DNA of 64,000 bases. Source: Flavisphingomonas formosensis. Lineage in GTDB: Bacteria; Pseudomonadota; Alphaproteobacteria; Sphingomonadales; Sphingomonadaceae. Below are positions 8,538 through 15,187 of this stretch, in pieces. Within the stretch, counting starts at the first letter, position 1. Every line of letters starts with the position of its first letter. Location: the NCBI RefSeq assembly GCF_009755815.1, contig NZ_WRPK01000014.1, forward strand, positions 1-64,000, written 5' to 3'. Below the pieces are notes generated by a model. It was not told the origin of the DNA. It saw nothing but the letters and a program-made list of their open reading frames with translations, and ran no database searches. Position numbers and translations under genes: made by a program.

Positions 8538-9016
8538 TATGCGCCCACCTTGTTCTTGCGATTGAGCGAGGCGACATCGAGCACCTCGGGATTCTGCGCG
8601 GCATGCGGATGCTCGGCACCGGCGAAGACGCGCAGGTTGCGCATCTGCTGACGGCCCAGCGGCCCGCGCGGGATCATGCGCTCCACAGCCTTTTCGAGCA
8701 CACGCTCGGGGAAACGACCCTCGAGCACCTTGCCCGCGGTCACGCCCTTGATGCCGCCGGCATAGCCGGTGTGCTTGTAATAGACCTTCTGCGCCAGCTT
8801 GCGGCCGGTGAAGCGCACCTTGTCCGCATTGATGACGATGACATTGTCACCGCAATCGACGTGCGGGGTAAAGCTCGGCTTATGCTTGCCGCGCAGGATA
8901 TTGGCGATGATCGTGGCAACGCGGCCGACGACCAGACCGTCTGCGTCGATCAGATGCCATTTCTTTTCCACCTCATGCGGCTTCGCCGGCTTGGTGGTCT
9001 TCAGCAGCGCCTTCAT
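8537..9016 (-). CDS. rplM: 50S ribosomal protein L13
   Basis: A 159-residue uL13 protein with [16 protein letters not shown] at the start, the [16 protein letters not shown] segment, [12 protein letters not shown], and the [20 protein letters not shown] signature. The length is slightly above the E. coli 142 residues because of N- and C-terminal additions. First gene of the rplM-rpsI pair, whose order is conserved across bacteria. Start ATG at 9016 follows an AAGAGGTC site. Confidence 0.97.
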   Translation of the reverse strand: MKALLKTTKPAKPHEVEKKWHLIDADGLVVGRVATIIANILRGKHKPSFTPHVDCGDNVIVINADKVRFTGRKLAQKVYYKHTGYAGGIKGVTAGKVLEGRFPERVLEKAVERMIPRGPLGRQQMRNLRVFAGAEHPHAAQNPEVLDVASLNRKNKVGA

Positions 9017-9122
9017 GGGGCCATGACCTCTTTTTGAAACGAGAGCGCCGCCCGTTTCAGGGGCGGCGCGGAATGCCCGGGCCTAATGCGCAATGGCCCC
9101 TTCAGAGTCAAGCAAAACCGGG

Positions 9123-10223
9123 CTATTTTCGAATGGTACTATGATACCTTTGCGCGATCCCGCGGTTTCTTGCGGTTCCGTGCGCAGCGGCGAGCACGCT
9201 GGCGAGCAGCAATACGGCCATCGCCTGATGCGCCACCGCGATCGGCAGATCTACGCCGCTGAGCAGCGTCGCTATGCCCAGCCCGATTTGGCAGAATATT
9301 GCCAGGATCAGCGCGATTGAGGCGCCGCGAGCACCGGCCTTGGCGGCCCGCCAGGCGAGCAGCGCAACCGTGGCGGCGACCACGAAAGCCAGCCAGCGAT
9401 GCACGAACTGCACGACGATCGGCTGATACACCAGATTGCGCCAGAAGGGTTCGAGCAGCGGCACGCCGGGGGGGAAGAGGCCGCCGCCCATGGTGGGCCA
9501 TTCGGCGAAGGCATAGCCTGCGCGCAGTCCCGCGGTAAAGGCGCCGAACATGAGCTGGAGGGTGAGCAGGCCGAGCACCGCGGCTCCGAGCAACGGCAGG
9601 CGGGCCGCGCCCTTGCGCAGATCGATCACCGTCCAGACGAGCACCGAGAAGATCAGCAGCGCCGCGAGCAGATGGATGGCGAGCCGGATATGGCTCACCT
9701 CCGTGCGATGGACGAGGCCGGAGGCGACCATCCACCAGCCGATCGCACCCTGCAAGCCGCCGAGGGCCAGGATCGCGATCATCCGCCAGCCATAGCCCGG
9801 CGGAATCGCTCGCCGCCACCAGAAGGCGAGAGCGATCAGGGCCATGACGAGGCCGATCCCGCGGGCCAACAAGCGGTGCAGATATTCCCAGAAATAAATC
9901 TGCTTGAAGCCTGCCAGGGTCATGCCCTGGTTGAACTCGCGATATTGCGGGATTGCCTTGTAGCCGGCGAACTCGGCCTGCCATTCGGCCTCGTTGAGCG
10001 GCGGGATGGTGCCGCGGATCGGCTTCCACTCGGTGATCGATAGGCCCGATTCGGTTAGCCGGGTGATGCCGCCGACGGCGACGATCAGGAAGACCATCGT
10101 GGCCACCACGATCAGCCAGTTGGAAAGGCCGCGCGCATTGGGCGCTGGACGAGGCGGGCGGGAGAGGATCGACACGCCGGCCCTATGCGACGCGTCCGGC
10201 TGGTCCGCAACGATTTTGCACAT
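9123..10223 (-). CDS. ctaA: Heme A synthase (COX15/CtaA type)
   Basis: About 366 residues with eight hydrophobic segments. It converts heme O to heme A for aa3-type cytochrome oxidase. Diagnostic pieces are GGITRLTESGLSITEW after the first membrane segment, the heme-ligand histidine in EYLHRLLARGIG, VASGLVHRTEVSHIRLAIH, and the later VQFVHRWLAF and AHQAMAV. This is the proteobacterial/mitochondrial type. The start is unsure: ATG at 10223, a GTG at 10241, or a GTG nearer the first membrane segment. It is divergent from the MerC-like gene with a very short intergenic region. Confidence 0.92.
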   Translation of the reverse strand: MCKIVADQPDASHRAGVSILSRPPRPAPNARGLSNWLIVVATMVFLIVAVGGITRLTESGLSITEWKPIRGTIPPLNEAEWQAEFAGYKAIPQYREFNQGMTLAGFKQIYFWEYLHRLLARGIGLVMALIALAFWWRRAIPPGYGWRMIAILALGGLQGAIGWWMVASGLVHRTEVSHIRLAIHLLAALLIFSVLVWTVIDLRKGAARLPLLGAAVLGLLTLQLMFGAFTAGLRAGYAFAEWPTMGGGLFPPGVPLLEPFWRNLVYQPIVVQFVHRWLAFVVAATVALLAWRAAKAGARGASIALILAIFCQIGLGIATLLSGVDLPIAVAHQAMAVLLLASVLAAAHGTARNRGIAQRYHSTIRK

Positions 10224-10225
10224 GA

Positions 10226-10238
10226 TATGTTGTAACTT
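10226..10238. promoter_or_regulatory. Weak candidate Zur/Fur-type operator
   Basis: TATGTTGTAACTT resembles the core ATGTTATAACAT of alphaproteobacterial zinc-uptake regulator boxes and lies between the divergent ctaA and MerC-like genes, the latter preceding a Fur-family gene. Only the GTT..AAC core is symmetric, so this is a weak call. Confidence 0.25.
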
Positions 10239-10270
10239 CACTTTTTGCGTGGCAATGATGGCCCGTGCAT

Positions 10271-10651
10271 ATGGACTCGCAACTGCAATCCGGCGCCTGG
10301 CGCAGCGGCTGGCTGGACAAGCTCGCTATGGGCCTGTCCGGGCTGTGCGTCGTCCATTGCGTTTCTACGGCGGTGTTCGTGGCGCTGTTCGCCTCCGTAG
10401 GCGGCATCCTGCTCAATCCGGCGATTCATGAGACCGGGCTCATTCTCGCTACGGTTTTCGCGGCGCTGGGTCTCGGCAGCGGCGCGCTGCGCCACGGCAT
10501 GTTCCTGCCGGCCTCGGTAGGCGGCCTCGGCATCGGCATCATGGCCGGTGCGATGAGCTTGCCGCATGGTGGTTACGAGACGCTGGCAACCATCTTCGGC
10601 GTGTCTGTCGTCGCGCTTGGGCATGATCTCAATCGGCGGGCGCTGATCTAA
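10271..10651 (+). CDS. MerC-domain small membrane protein
   Basis: A 126-residue inner-membrane protein with four hydrophobic segments. The first holds GLCVVHCVSTAVF, matching the paired-cysteine (C-x3-C, here with His) segment of MerC mercuric-ion transporters. There is no mer operon here (no merR, merT, merP or merA). Many alphaproteobacteria carry a MerC-like gene next to a zinc regulator, and the gene 41 bases downstream is Fur-family, so a role in handling zinc or another soft metal is more likely than mercury resistance. ATG 10271 is taken as start; a GTG lies two codons upstream. Confidence 0.75.
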   Translation: MDSQLQSGAWRSGWLDKLAMGLSGLCVVHCVSTAVFVALFASVGGILLNPAIHETGLILATVFAALGLGSGALRHGMFLPASVGGLGIGIMAGAMSLPHGGYETLATIFGVSVVALGHDLNRRALI

Positions 10652-10692
10652 TCGCGCTTGTCGCGCCTCGCGGTCGTGCCTAAATTGGCGGC

Positions 10693-11151
10693 ATGGCCGG
10701 TCATATTCACACCCTGCATGAAGGCACAGCGCTCGTTGGCGCCGCGCAGACCGCGCTGGAGCGTTCGGGCCAGCAATGGACGACGATGCGGGCCGCCGTG
10801 TTCGATGCGCTGGCCGGCTTCGAACGTCCGGCGTCCGCCTATGACATTGCCGAGGCGGTCTCCAAGGCGGAAGGCCGCCGGGTTGCCGCCAACAGCGTTT
10901 ATCGCATTCTCGACCTGTTCGTGGACGCAAATGTCGCGCGCCGGGTGGAAAGTGCGAATGCCTATGTCGCCAACGCGCATCCCGATTGCGAGCATGACTG
11001 CATCTTTCTGGTTTGCGATGCCTGCGGCCAGACCACGCATATCGACGACGATCACCTTTCCGACAATGTTCGCGCGGCAGCGAAGAAGGCCGGGTTTCAG
11101 CCTCAACGCCCGGTGATCGAGGTTCGTGGGCGCTGCGCCGACTGCCGGTAG
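10693..11151 (+). CDS. Fur-family transcriptional regulator, probably Zur
   Basis: A 152-residue metal-responsive repressor. The N-terminal winged helix contains TTMRAAVFDALAG, ASAYDIAEAV and AANSVYRILDLF (recognition helix region). The C-terminal dimerisation domain holds HPDCEHDCIF, then the structural zinc cysteines CDAC and, at the very end, CADC. Two C-x2-C pairs and the location after a MerC-like gene favour the zinc regulator Zur over iron-sensing Fur. It probably represses zinc uptake genes elsewhere and perhaps its own unit. It is cotranscribed with the MerC-like gene. Confidence 0.82.
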   Translation: MAGHIHTLHEGTALVGAAQTALERSGQQWTTMRAAVFDALAGFERPASAYDIAEAVSKAEGRRVAANSVYRILDLFVDANVARRVESANAYVANAHPDCEHDCIFLVCDACGQTTHIDDDHLSDNVRAAAKKAGFQPQRPVIEVRGRCADCR

Positions 11152-11207
11152 CGGCGTTTTCCTGCCATCGCGTCGTAGGTTGCACGGCTTTCTGCCGACG
11201 GGGGGGC

Positions 11208-11948
11208 TTATCGCAGGCACATGTCCAGCGCATCGCGAGATACCACGCCGCTCCGTGCGGCGATGCGGTTGCCGTAGCGTCGTGTAAAGCCGCTGGGATC
11301 AATTGCCTCGCGTTTCTTAGGAAGGGGCAGGATCGCGGCAATACGGGCGGCTTCGGTCGTGCTCAAGGTGCTGGCGTCATGGTGGAAATAGCGCATCGCG
11401 CCGGCATTCGCGCCATAAGTCCCGATGCCGGTTTCCGCGACGTTCAGATACATCTCCATGATCCGCCGCTTGCCCCAAAGCGTCTCGATGAGCACGGTGA
11501 ACCACGTTTCGAGGCCTTTGCGGACCCATGATCGTCCCTGCCACAGGAAGACGTTCTTGGCGGTCTGCTGGCTGATCGTAGAACCGCCGCGCAACCGCTT
11601 GCCTTGGGCATTGCGCTTCGCGGCCTGCTCGATCGCCTGGAGGTCGAAGCCATGATGCGTGCAGAAGCGTGCATCCTCGGCTGCGATGGCGGCGCGCGCC
11701 ATGTTGGGGCTCATTTCGGACAGGCTCATCCAGTCTCTGGTGAGGCCGTGGCCGTCCAGCATGCCGCCGATCATGGTGAATGTTATCGGCGGCGGCACGA
11801 AGCGGTAGACGCCGACCCACACCAGCGATCCCACCACGAAGAGGATGACAGCGCGCACGGTCAACCCGACCGCGCGTCGGAGCAGCGAGCGTTGGGGCGG
11901 GGCAGGCGCCAGAGCAGGGGCAGGGGCGGCGATTTCGTCCATCGGCAT
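11208..11948 (-). CDS. mtgA: Monofunctional biosynthetic peptidoglycan transglycosylase
   Basis: A 246-residue member of glycosyltransferase family 51 without a penicillin-binding domain. It polymerises lipid II into glycan strands at the outer face of the inner membrane. A Pro/Ala-rich cytoplasmic tail and one membrane anchor (residues about 28-48) precede the catalytic domain. The catalytic glutamate sits in AAEDARFCTHHGFD, followed by RGGSTISQQTAKN, IMEMYLN and the second catalytic-region glutamate in NVAETG. Length matches the family. Transcribed alone on the minus strand, convergent with the Fur-family gene. Confidence 0.93.
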   Translation of the reverse strand: MPMDEIAAPAPALAPAPPQRSLLRRAVGLTVRAVILFVVGSLVWVGVYRFVPPPITFTMIGGMLDGHGLTRDWMSLSEMSPNMARAAIAAEDARFCTHHGFDLQAIEQAAKRNAQGKRLRGGSTISQQTAKNVFLWQGRSWVRKGLETWFTVLIETLWGKRRIMEMYLNVAETGIGTYGANAGAMRYFHHDASTLSTTEAARIAAILPLPKKREAIDPSGFTRRYGNRIAARSGVVSRDALDMCLR

Positions 11949-12016
11949 CGCTTAGAGCATCGCAGGAGAATCGTCATCCCGACGATAAAGTTCGGAAAGT
12001 CGGAATGCAGGACATG

Positions 12017-12046
12017 AAAAAGCCCCGGTGCTCAGGGCACCGGGGC
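12017..12046 (-). terminator. Rho-independent terminator after rpoH
   Basis: Minus strand: GCCCCGGTGC stem, short loop, GCACCGGGGC, followed by TTTTTC. The ten-pair GC stem plus U run lies about 25 bases past the rpoH stop codon. Confidence 0.88.
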
Positions 12047-12070
12047 CTTCTTCTGGTGTGTCGCCTGCCG

Positions 12071-12979
12071 TCAGGCGAAGGCGGCGGTCAGCCTTTTCTC
12101 GCCGGCGATCTTCATCATCGCCTTCTGTAACTTGTCGAAGGCTCGGACTTCGATCTGGCGGACCCGCTCGCGCGAGACGCCATAGACCTGGCTCAGCTCC
12201 TCAAGGGTCTTGGGATCCTCGCTCAGTCGGCGCTCGGCAAGAATGTGCTTCTCGCGGTCGTTCAGCGCGCCCATGGCTTCGATCAGAAGCTCGTGGCGGA
12301 CATCCTTTTCCTCGGCGTCGGCCAGCCGCTCGTCCTGCAGCGGATCGGTGTCGACCAGCCAATCCTGCCACTGGCCCTCGCCATCCTCGCGCATCGCGAC
12401 GTTGAGCGAGCTGTCCCCGCCCATCGCCATGCGGCGATTCATGTTGACGACCTCATCCTCGCTCACGCCCAGATCGGTCGCGATCGACCTGACGTCCTCA
12501 GGGCGCAGATCACCATCTTCAAACGCATCGAGCTTGGACTTCATCCGCCGCAGGTTGAAGAAGAGCTTCTTCTGCGCGGCGGTGGTGCCCATCTTCACCA
12601 GGCTCCAAGATCTCAGGATGAATTCCTGGATCGAGGCTCGAATCCACCACATGGCGTAGGTCGCGAGGCGGAAGCCGCGATCGGCTTCAAACTTCTTCAC
12701 GCCCTGCATCAGCCCGATATTGCCTTCGCTGATCAGCTCGCTGACCGGCAAGCCGTAGCCGCGATAGCCCATCGCGATCTTTGCGACGAGCCGCAGGTGG
12801 CTGGTGACCAGCTTGGCCGCTGCTTCAGGATCCTGATGCTCCTGGAAGCGCTTGGCGAGCATATATTCCTCCTCCGGACTGAGGAGGGGAAATTTACGGA
12901 TCTCGGCGAGGTAGCGGTTGAGGCTCTGCTCTCCACCGAGTGCGGGGATCGTCGCTGGGACGCTGGTTCCGCTTGCCAT
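12071..12979 (-). CDS. rpoH: RNA polymerase sigma factor RpoH (heat shock, sigma-32)
   Basis: About 302 residues. Region 2 is intact (SEGNIGLMQGVKKF, RLATYAMWWIRASIQEFIL), followed by the RpoH box QKKLFFNLRR that sets heat-shock sigma factors apart and mediates FtsH/DnaK control. Region 4 has GVSRERVRQIE. It directs transcription of chaperone and protease genes. GGGAG lies 8 bases before the ATG at 12979 but only 2 before the ATG at 12985, so 12979 is preferred. It is downstream of rluD on the same strand with a 74-base gap containing a TATAAA-like -10 element and a small hairpin. Confidence 0.96.
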   Translation of the reverse strand: MASGTSVPATIPALGGEQSLNRYLAEIRKFPLLSPEEEYMLAKRFQEHQDPEAAAKLVTSHLRLVAKIAMGYRGYGLPVSELISEGNIGLMQGVKKFEADRGFRLATYAMWWIRASIQEFILRSWSLVKMGTTAAQKKLFFNLRRMKSKLDAFEDGDLRPEDVRSIATDLGVSEDEVVNMNRRMAMGGDSSLNVAMREDGEGQWQDWLVDTDPLQDERLADAEEKDVRHELLIEAMGALNDREKHILAERRLSEDPKTLEELSQVYGVSRERVRQIEVRAFDKLQKAMMKIAGEKRLTAAFA

Positions 12980-12995
12980 GATCATGTCTCCCTTC

Positions 12996-13009
12996 GGTCC
13001 GTGAGGACC
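12996..13009 (-). promoter_or_regulatory. Small hairpin just upstream of the rpoH ribosome-binding site
   Basis: On the minus strand GGTCC-TCAC-GGACC forms a perfect 5-bp stem that ends about 3 bases before the GGGAG ribosome-binding site of rpoH. It could influence translation initiation, but a 5-bp stem can occur by chance. Confidence 0.3.
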
Positions 13010-13053
13010 CTTGAACCTCGTGAGTCGGAGATATCCGTCCTCATTTGCAACCT

Positions 13054-13995
13054 TTATAGCGCTAGCTCGATTAATAGTCGCTGCATATCGGTAGGAATAT
13101 CACTACCAAAGGATAAAGCTGCGCTTGTGATCGGGTGGACGAAGCCCAGATGGGCCGCGTGCAACGCCTGCCGATGAAAACCCAAACGAGTCAGCAGGTC
13201 CCGATGTTCCCGTGGCCTGCCATAAACCGGATCGCCGAGCAGCGGGTGGCCGAGCGAGGCCATATGCACGCGAACCTGATGGGTACGGCCCGTTTCCAGC
13301 CGGCATTCGATCATTGCCGCCCCTCGTAGAGGCGAAATGAGACGATAATGCGTCACGGCCCGTTTGCCCCGGCTTCCCTCGACGATCGCCATCTTCTGGC
13401 GATTGACGTTGGAGCGTGCCAGGGCAGCATCCACCGTTCCGTCCGGAACCTTCGGCAGGCCGGCGACGATCGCCCGGTAGCGCCGGTCGATGCTATGCCG
13501 CTTGAACTGGGCGGCCAGGCCGATATGCGCCGGATCCGTCTTGGCCGCGACGATCAGGCCCGACGTATCCTTGTCGATGCGGTGGACGATGCCGGGCCGT
13601 TCGACTCCGCCGATGCCGGAAAGGCTGCCCCGGCAATGGTGAAGCAGCGCATTGACCAGTGTGCCGTCCGCATTGCCCGCCGCCGGATGCACGACCAGCC
13701 CTGCCGGCTTGTCCACGACGATCAGATGCTCGTCTTCATAGGCGATGGCGAGCGGAATGTCCTGCGCCTCGTTATGGGCCGGAGCGGGCGCGGGAATGGC
13801 CACCGCATAGACGCCGCCGCCGATTGCCTTGGCCGACGGATCGCGCACTGCGACGCCGGCATCGTTTGACACCTGACCGGACGAGATGAGCGCCTTAAGC
13901 CGCTCGCGCGACAATTTGGGCATCGCCGTGGCAAGGGCGCGATCGAGGCGCCATCCCGCTGCCTCGCTCGGCAGCGTTACATGCTCTATCGACAT
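13054..13995 (-). CDS. rluD: RluA-family pseudouridine synthase (RluD-like)
   Basis: About 313 residues. An S4 RNA-binding domain at the N-terminus (RLDRALATAMPKLSRERLKALI) is followed by the synthase domain with the catalytic-aspartate motif HRIDKDTSGL and the conserved GRTHQVRVHM. RluD isomerises uridines in helix 69 of 23S rRNA. Gene order with rpoH directly downstream is typical of this lineage and supports the RluD assignment over RluC. ATG 13995 is used; 14007 is an alternative. Its 5' end overlaps the divergent JAMM gene region by a few bases depending on the start. Confidence 0.88.
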   Translation of the reverse strand: MSIEHVTLPSEAAGWRLDRALATAMPKLSRERLKALISSGQVSNDAGVAVRDPSAKAIGGGVYAVAIPAPAPAHNEAQDIPLAIAYEDEHLIVVDKPAGLVVHPAAGNADGTLVNALLHHCRGSLSGIGGVERPGIVHRIDKDTSGLIVAAKTDPAHIGLAAQFKRHSIDRRYRAIVAGLPKVPDGTVDAALARSNVNRQKMAIVEGSRGKRAVTHYRLISPLRGAAMIECRLETGRTHQVRVHMASLGHPLLGDPVYGRPREHRDLLTRLGFHRQALHAAHLGFVHPITSAALSFGSDIPTDMQRLLIELAL

Positions 13996-14019
13996 CCCCC
14001 GGTCCATTTCGTTGCGGAT

Positions 14020-14433
14020 ATGGGAATGATGTTGGAAATTTCAAGGACGCTGCTGGAGGAAATACGCGCTCTCGCCGCCGCCGAGCCGGGCAGGGAGGTC
14101 TGCGGTCTGTTGTTCGGCGATGAGGACCGGATCACGGCCTATGATCCGGCGGACAATGTGGCCGAAGCGCCGGAGCGCACCTTCGAGATCGATCCGCGCG
14201 CGCTCTTCGCGGCGCTGCGGGCCGAGCGGCAGGGGGGACCGAGGCTCGTCGGCCATTATCATTCGCACCCGTCCGGCGATGTCACCCCCTCCGCCTGCGA
14301 CGCTGCGATGGCCGAACCGGGCCGACTATGGCTGATCGTCTCGGGCGGCGACGCGCGGTTGTGGCAGGCCGGCAGCACGGGGGCGCTGCATGGACGTTTT
14401 TCACCCGTGACCTTCAAGACGTGCGATCCATGA
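14020..14433 (+). CDS. JAMM/Mov34-type metallopeptidase
   Basis: A short protein of about 137 residues consisting of an MPN+ domain. The zinc site is complete: the upstream glutamate in REVCGLLFG, and HSHPSGDVTPSACD, which fits H-x-H-P-x(n)-S-x2-D. Bacterial stand-alone members are thought to cleave C-terminal extensions from ubiquitin-like or sulfur-carrier proteins (as CysO in actinobacteria). No ThiS/MoaD-like gene is next to it here, so the substrate is unknown. Several possible ATGs lie at 13981, 14020, 14026 and 14029; the domain begins right after the last. Divergent from rluD and 73 bases ahead of chpT. Confidence 0.82.
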   Translation: MGMMLEISRTLLEEIRALAAAEPGREVCGLLFGDEDRITAYDPADNVAEAPERTFEIDPRALFAALRAERQGGPRLVGHYHSHPSGDVTPSACDAAMAEPGRLWLIVSGGDARLWQAGSTGALHGRFSPVTFKTCDP

Positions 14434-14506
14434 GGTGCTTCGGCTTGCGCATCGTCGGGGCAATCGCCACAAGAGCGCCCGAACCTAGAGTACGAGAGTC
14501 ATCCGG

Positions 14507-15130
14507 ATGCGTGAGGTCGATTTCGCCAGTCTGCTATGTTCGCGCCTGTGCCATGATCTGTTGAGCCCTGTTGGCGCGCTGAACAACGGCGTCGAGTTGC
14601 TGGCGGACGAACATGATCCGGAAATGCGTGCGCGCTGCTTGGAACTGCTGGCGGAAAGCGCCCGCGTTTCGGCCAACAAGCTCAAATTCTTCCGGCTCGC
14701 CTTCGGCGCGGCGGGTGGTTTCGGCGATACGGTCGACAGCCGCGAGGCCAAGGCGGCGATCGAGGGCCTGCTCGGCGGCGAACGCATCCTGCTCGGCTGG
14801 ATGGTGACGGAACCGGCGCTCGGCAAGAATGCGCTGAAGATCCTGCTCAACCTCGCGCTGATCGCGGCGGATGCGCTGGTCCGCGGCGGCCGGCTGGATA
14901 TCGGTGCCGAGAGCGGCGAGATCGTAGTGCGTGCGGAGGGCCCGCGGCTTGTGCTCGATCCCGAACTGCGCACCGCGCTGCTGGGCAACACCGATCCCGA
15001 CGCGCTGACGCCGCGCGCCGCCGCCGCCTGGCTGGTGCATCGTCTGGCCGCCGAAATCGGTGGCTCGATCCAGGTGTCCGAACCCGACGAAGGCGTGCTG
15101 CTGTTCGGCGCCTTGCTGCCCAGGCGTTAA
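14507..15130 (+). CDS. chpT: Histidine phosphotransferase ChpT
   Basis: A 207-residue protein. The DHp-like helix carries the phospho-accepting histidine in LCSRLCHDLLSPVGALNNGVELL, a ChpT signature, followed by a degenerate ATPase-like domain that does not bind ATP in characterised relatives. In Caulobacter, ChpT passes phosphate from CckA to CtrA and CpdR. Here it is the first gene of a run that continues with cheA, which suggests the phosphorelay and chemosensing are co-expressed. The gap to cheA is 57 bases. Confidence 0.88.
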   Translation: MREVDFASLLCSRLCHDLLSPVGALNNGVELLADEHDPEMRARCLELLAESARVSANKLKFFRLAFGAAGGFGDTVDSREAKAAIEGLLGGERILLGWMVTEPALGKNALKILLNLALIAADALVRGGRLDIGAESGEIVVRAEGPRLVLDPELRTALLGNTDPDALTPRAAAAWLVHRLAAEIGGSIQVSEPDEGVLLFGALLPRR

Positions 15131-15143
15131 GTCGTAATTTACC
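15127..15143 (+). promoter_or_regulatory. Candidate CtrA-binding site upstream of cheA
   Basis: TTAA-N7-TTTACC differs by one base from the CtrA consensus TTAA-N7-TTAACC. It overlaps the chpT stop codon and lies 45 bases before the cheA start. A ChpT gene next to it makes CtrA control plausible. Short motif; not proven. Confidence 0.35.
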
Positions 15144-15187
15144 ATCGGCGTGCGATCTGGAACGGCATAACGCCGGACCAGGGGCCG

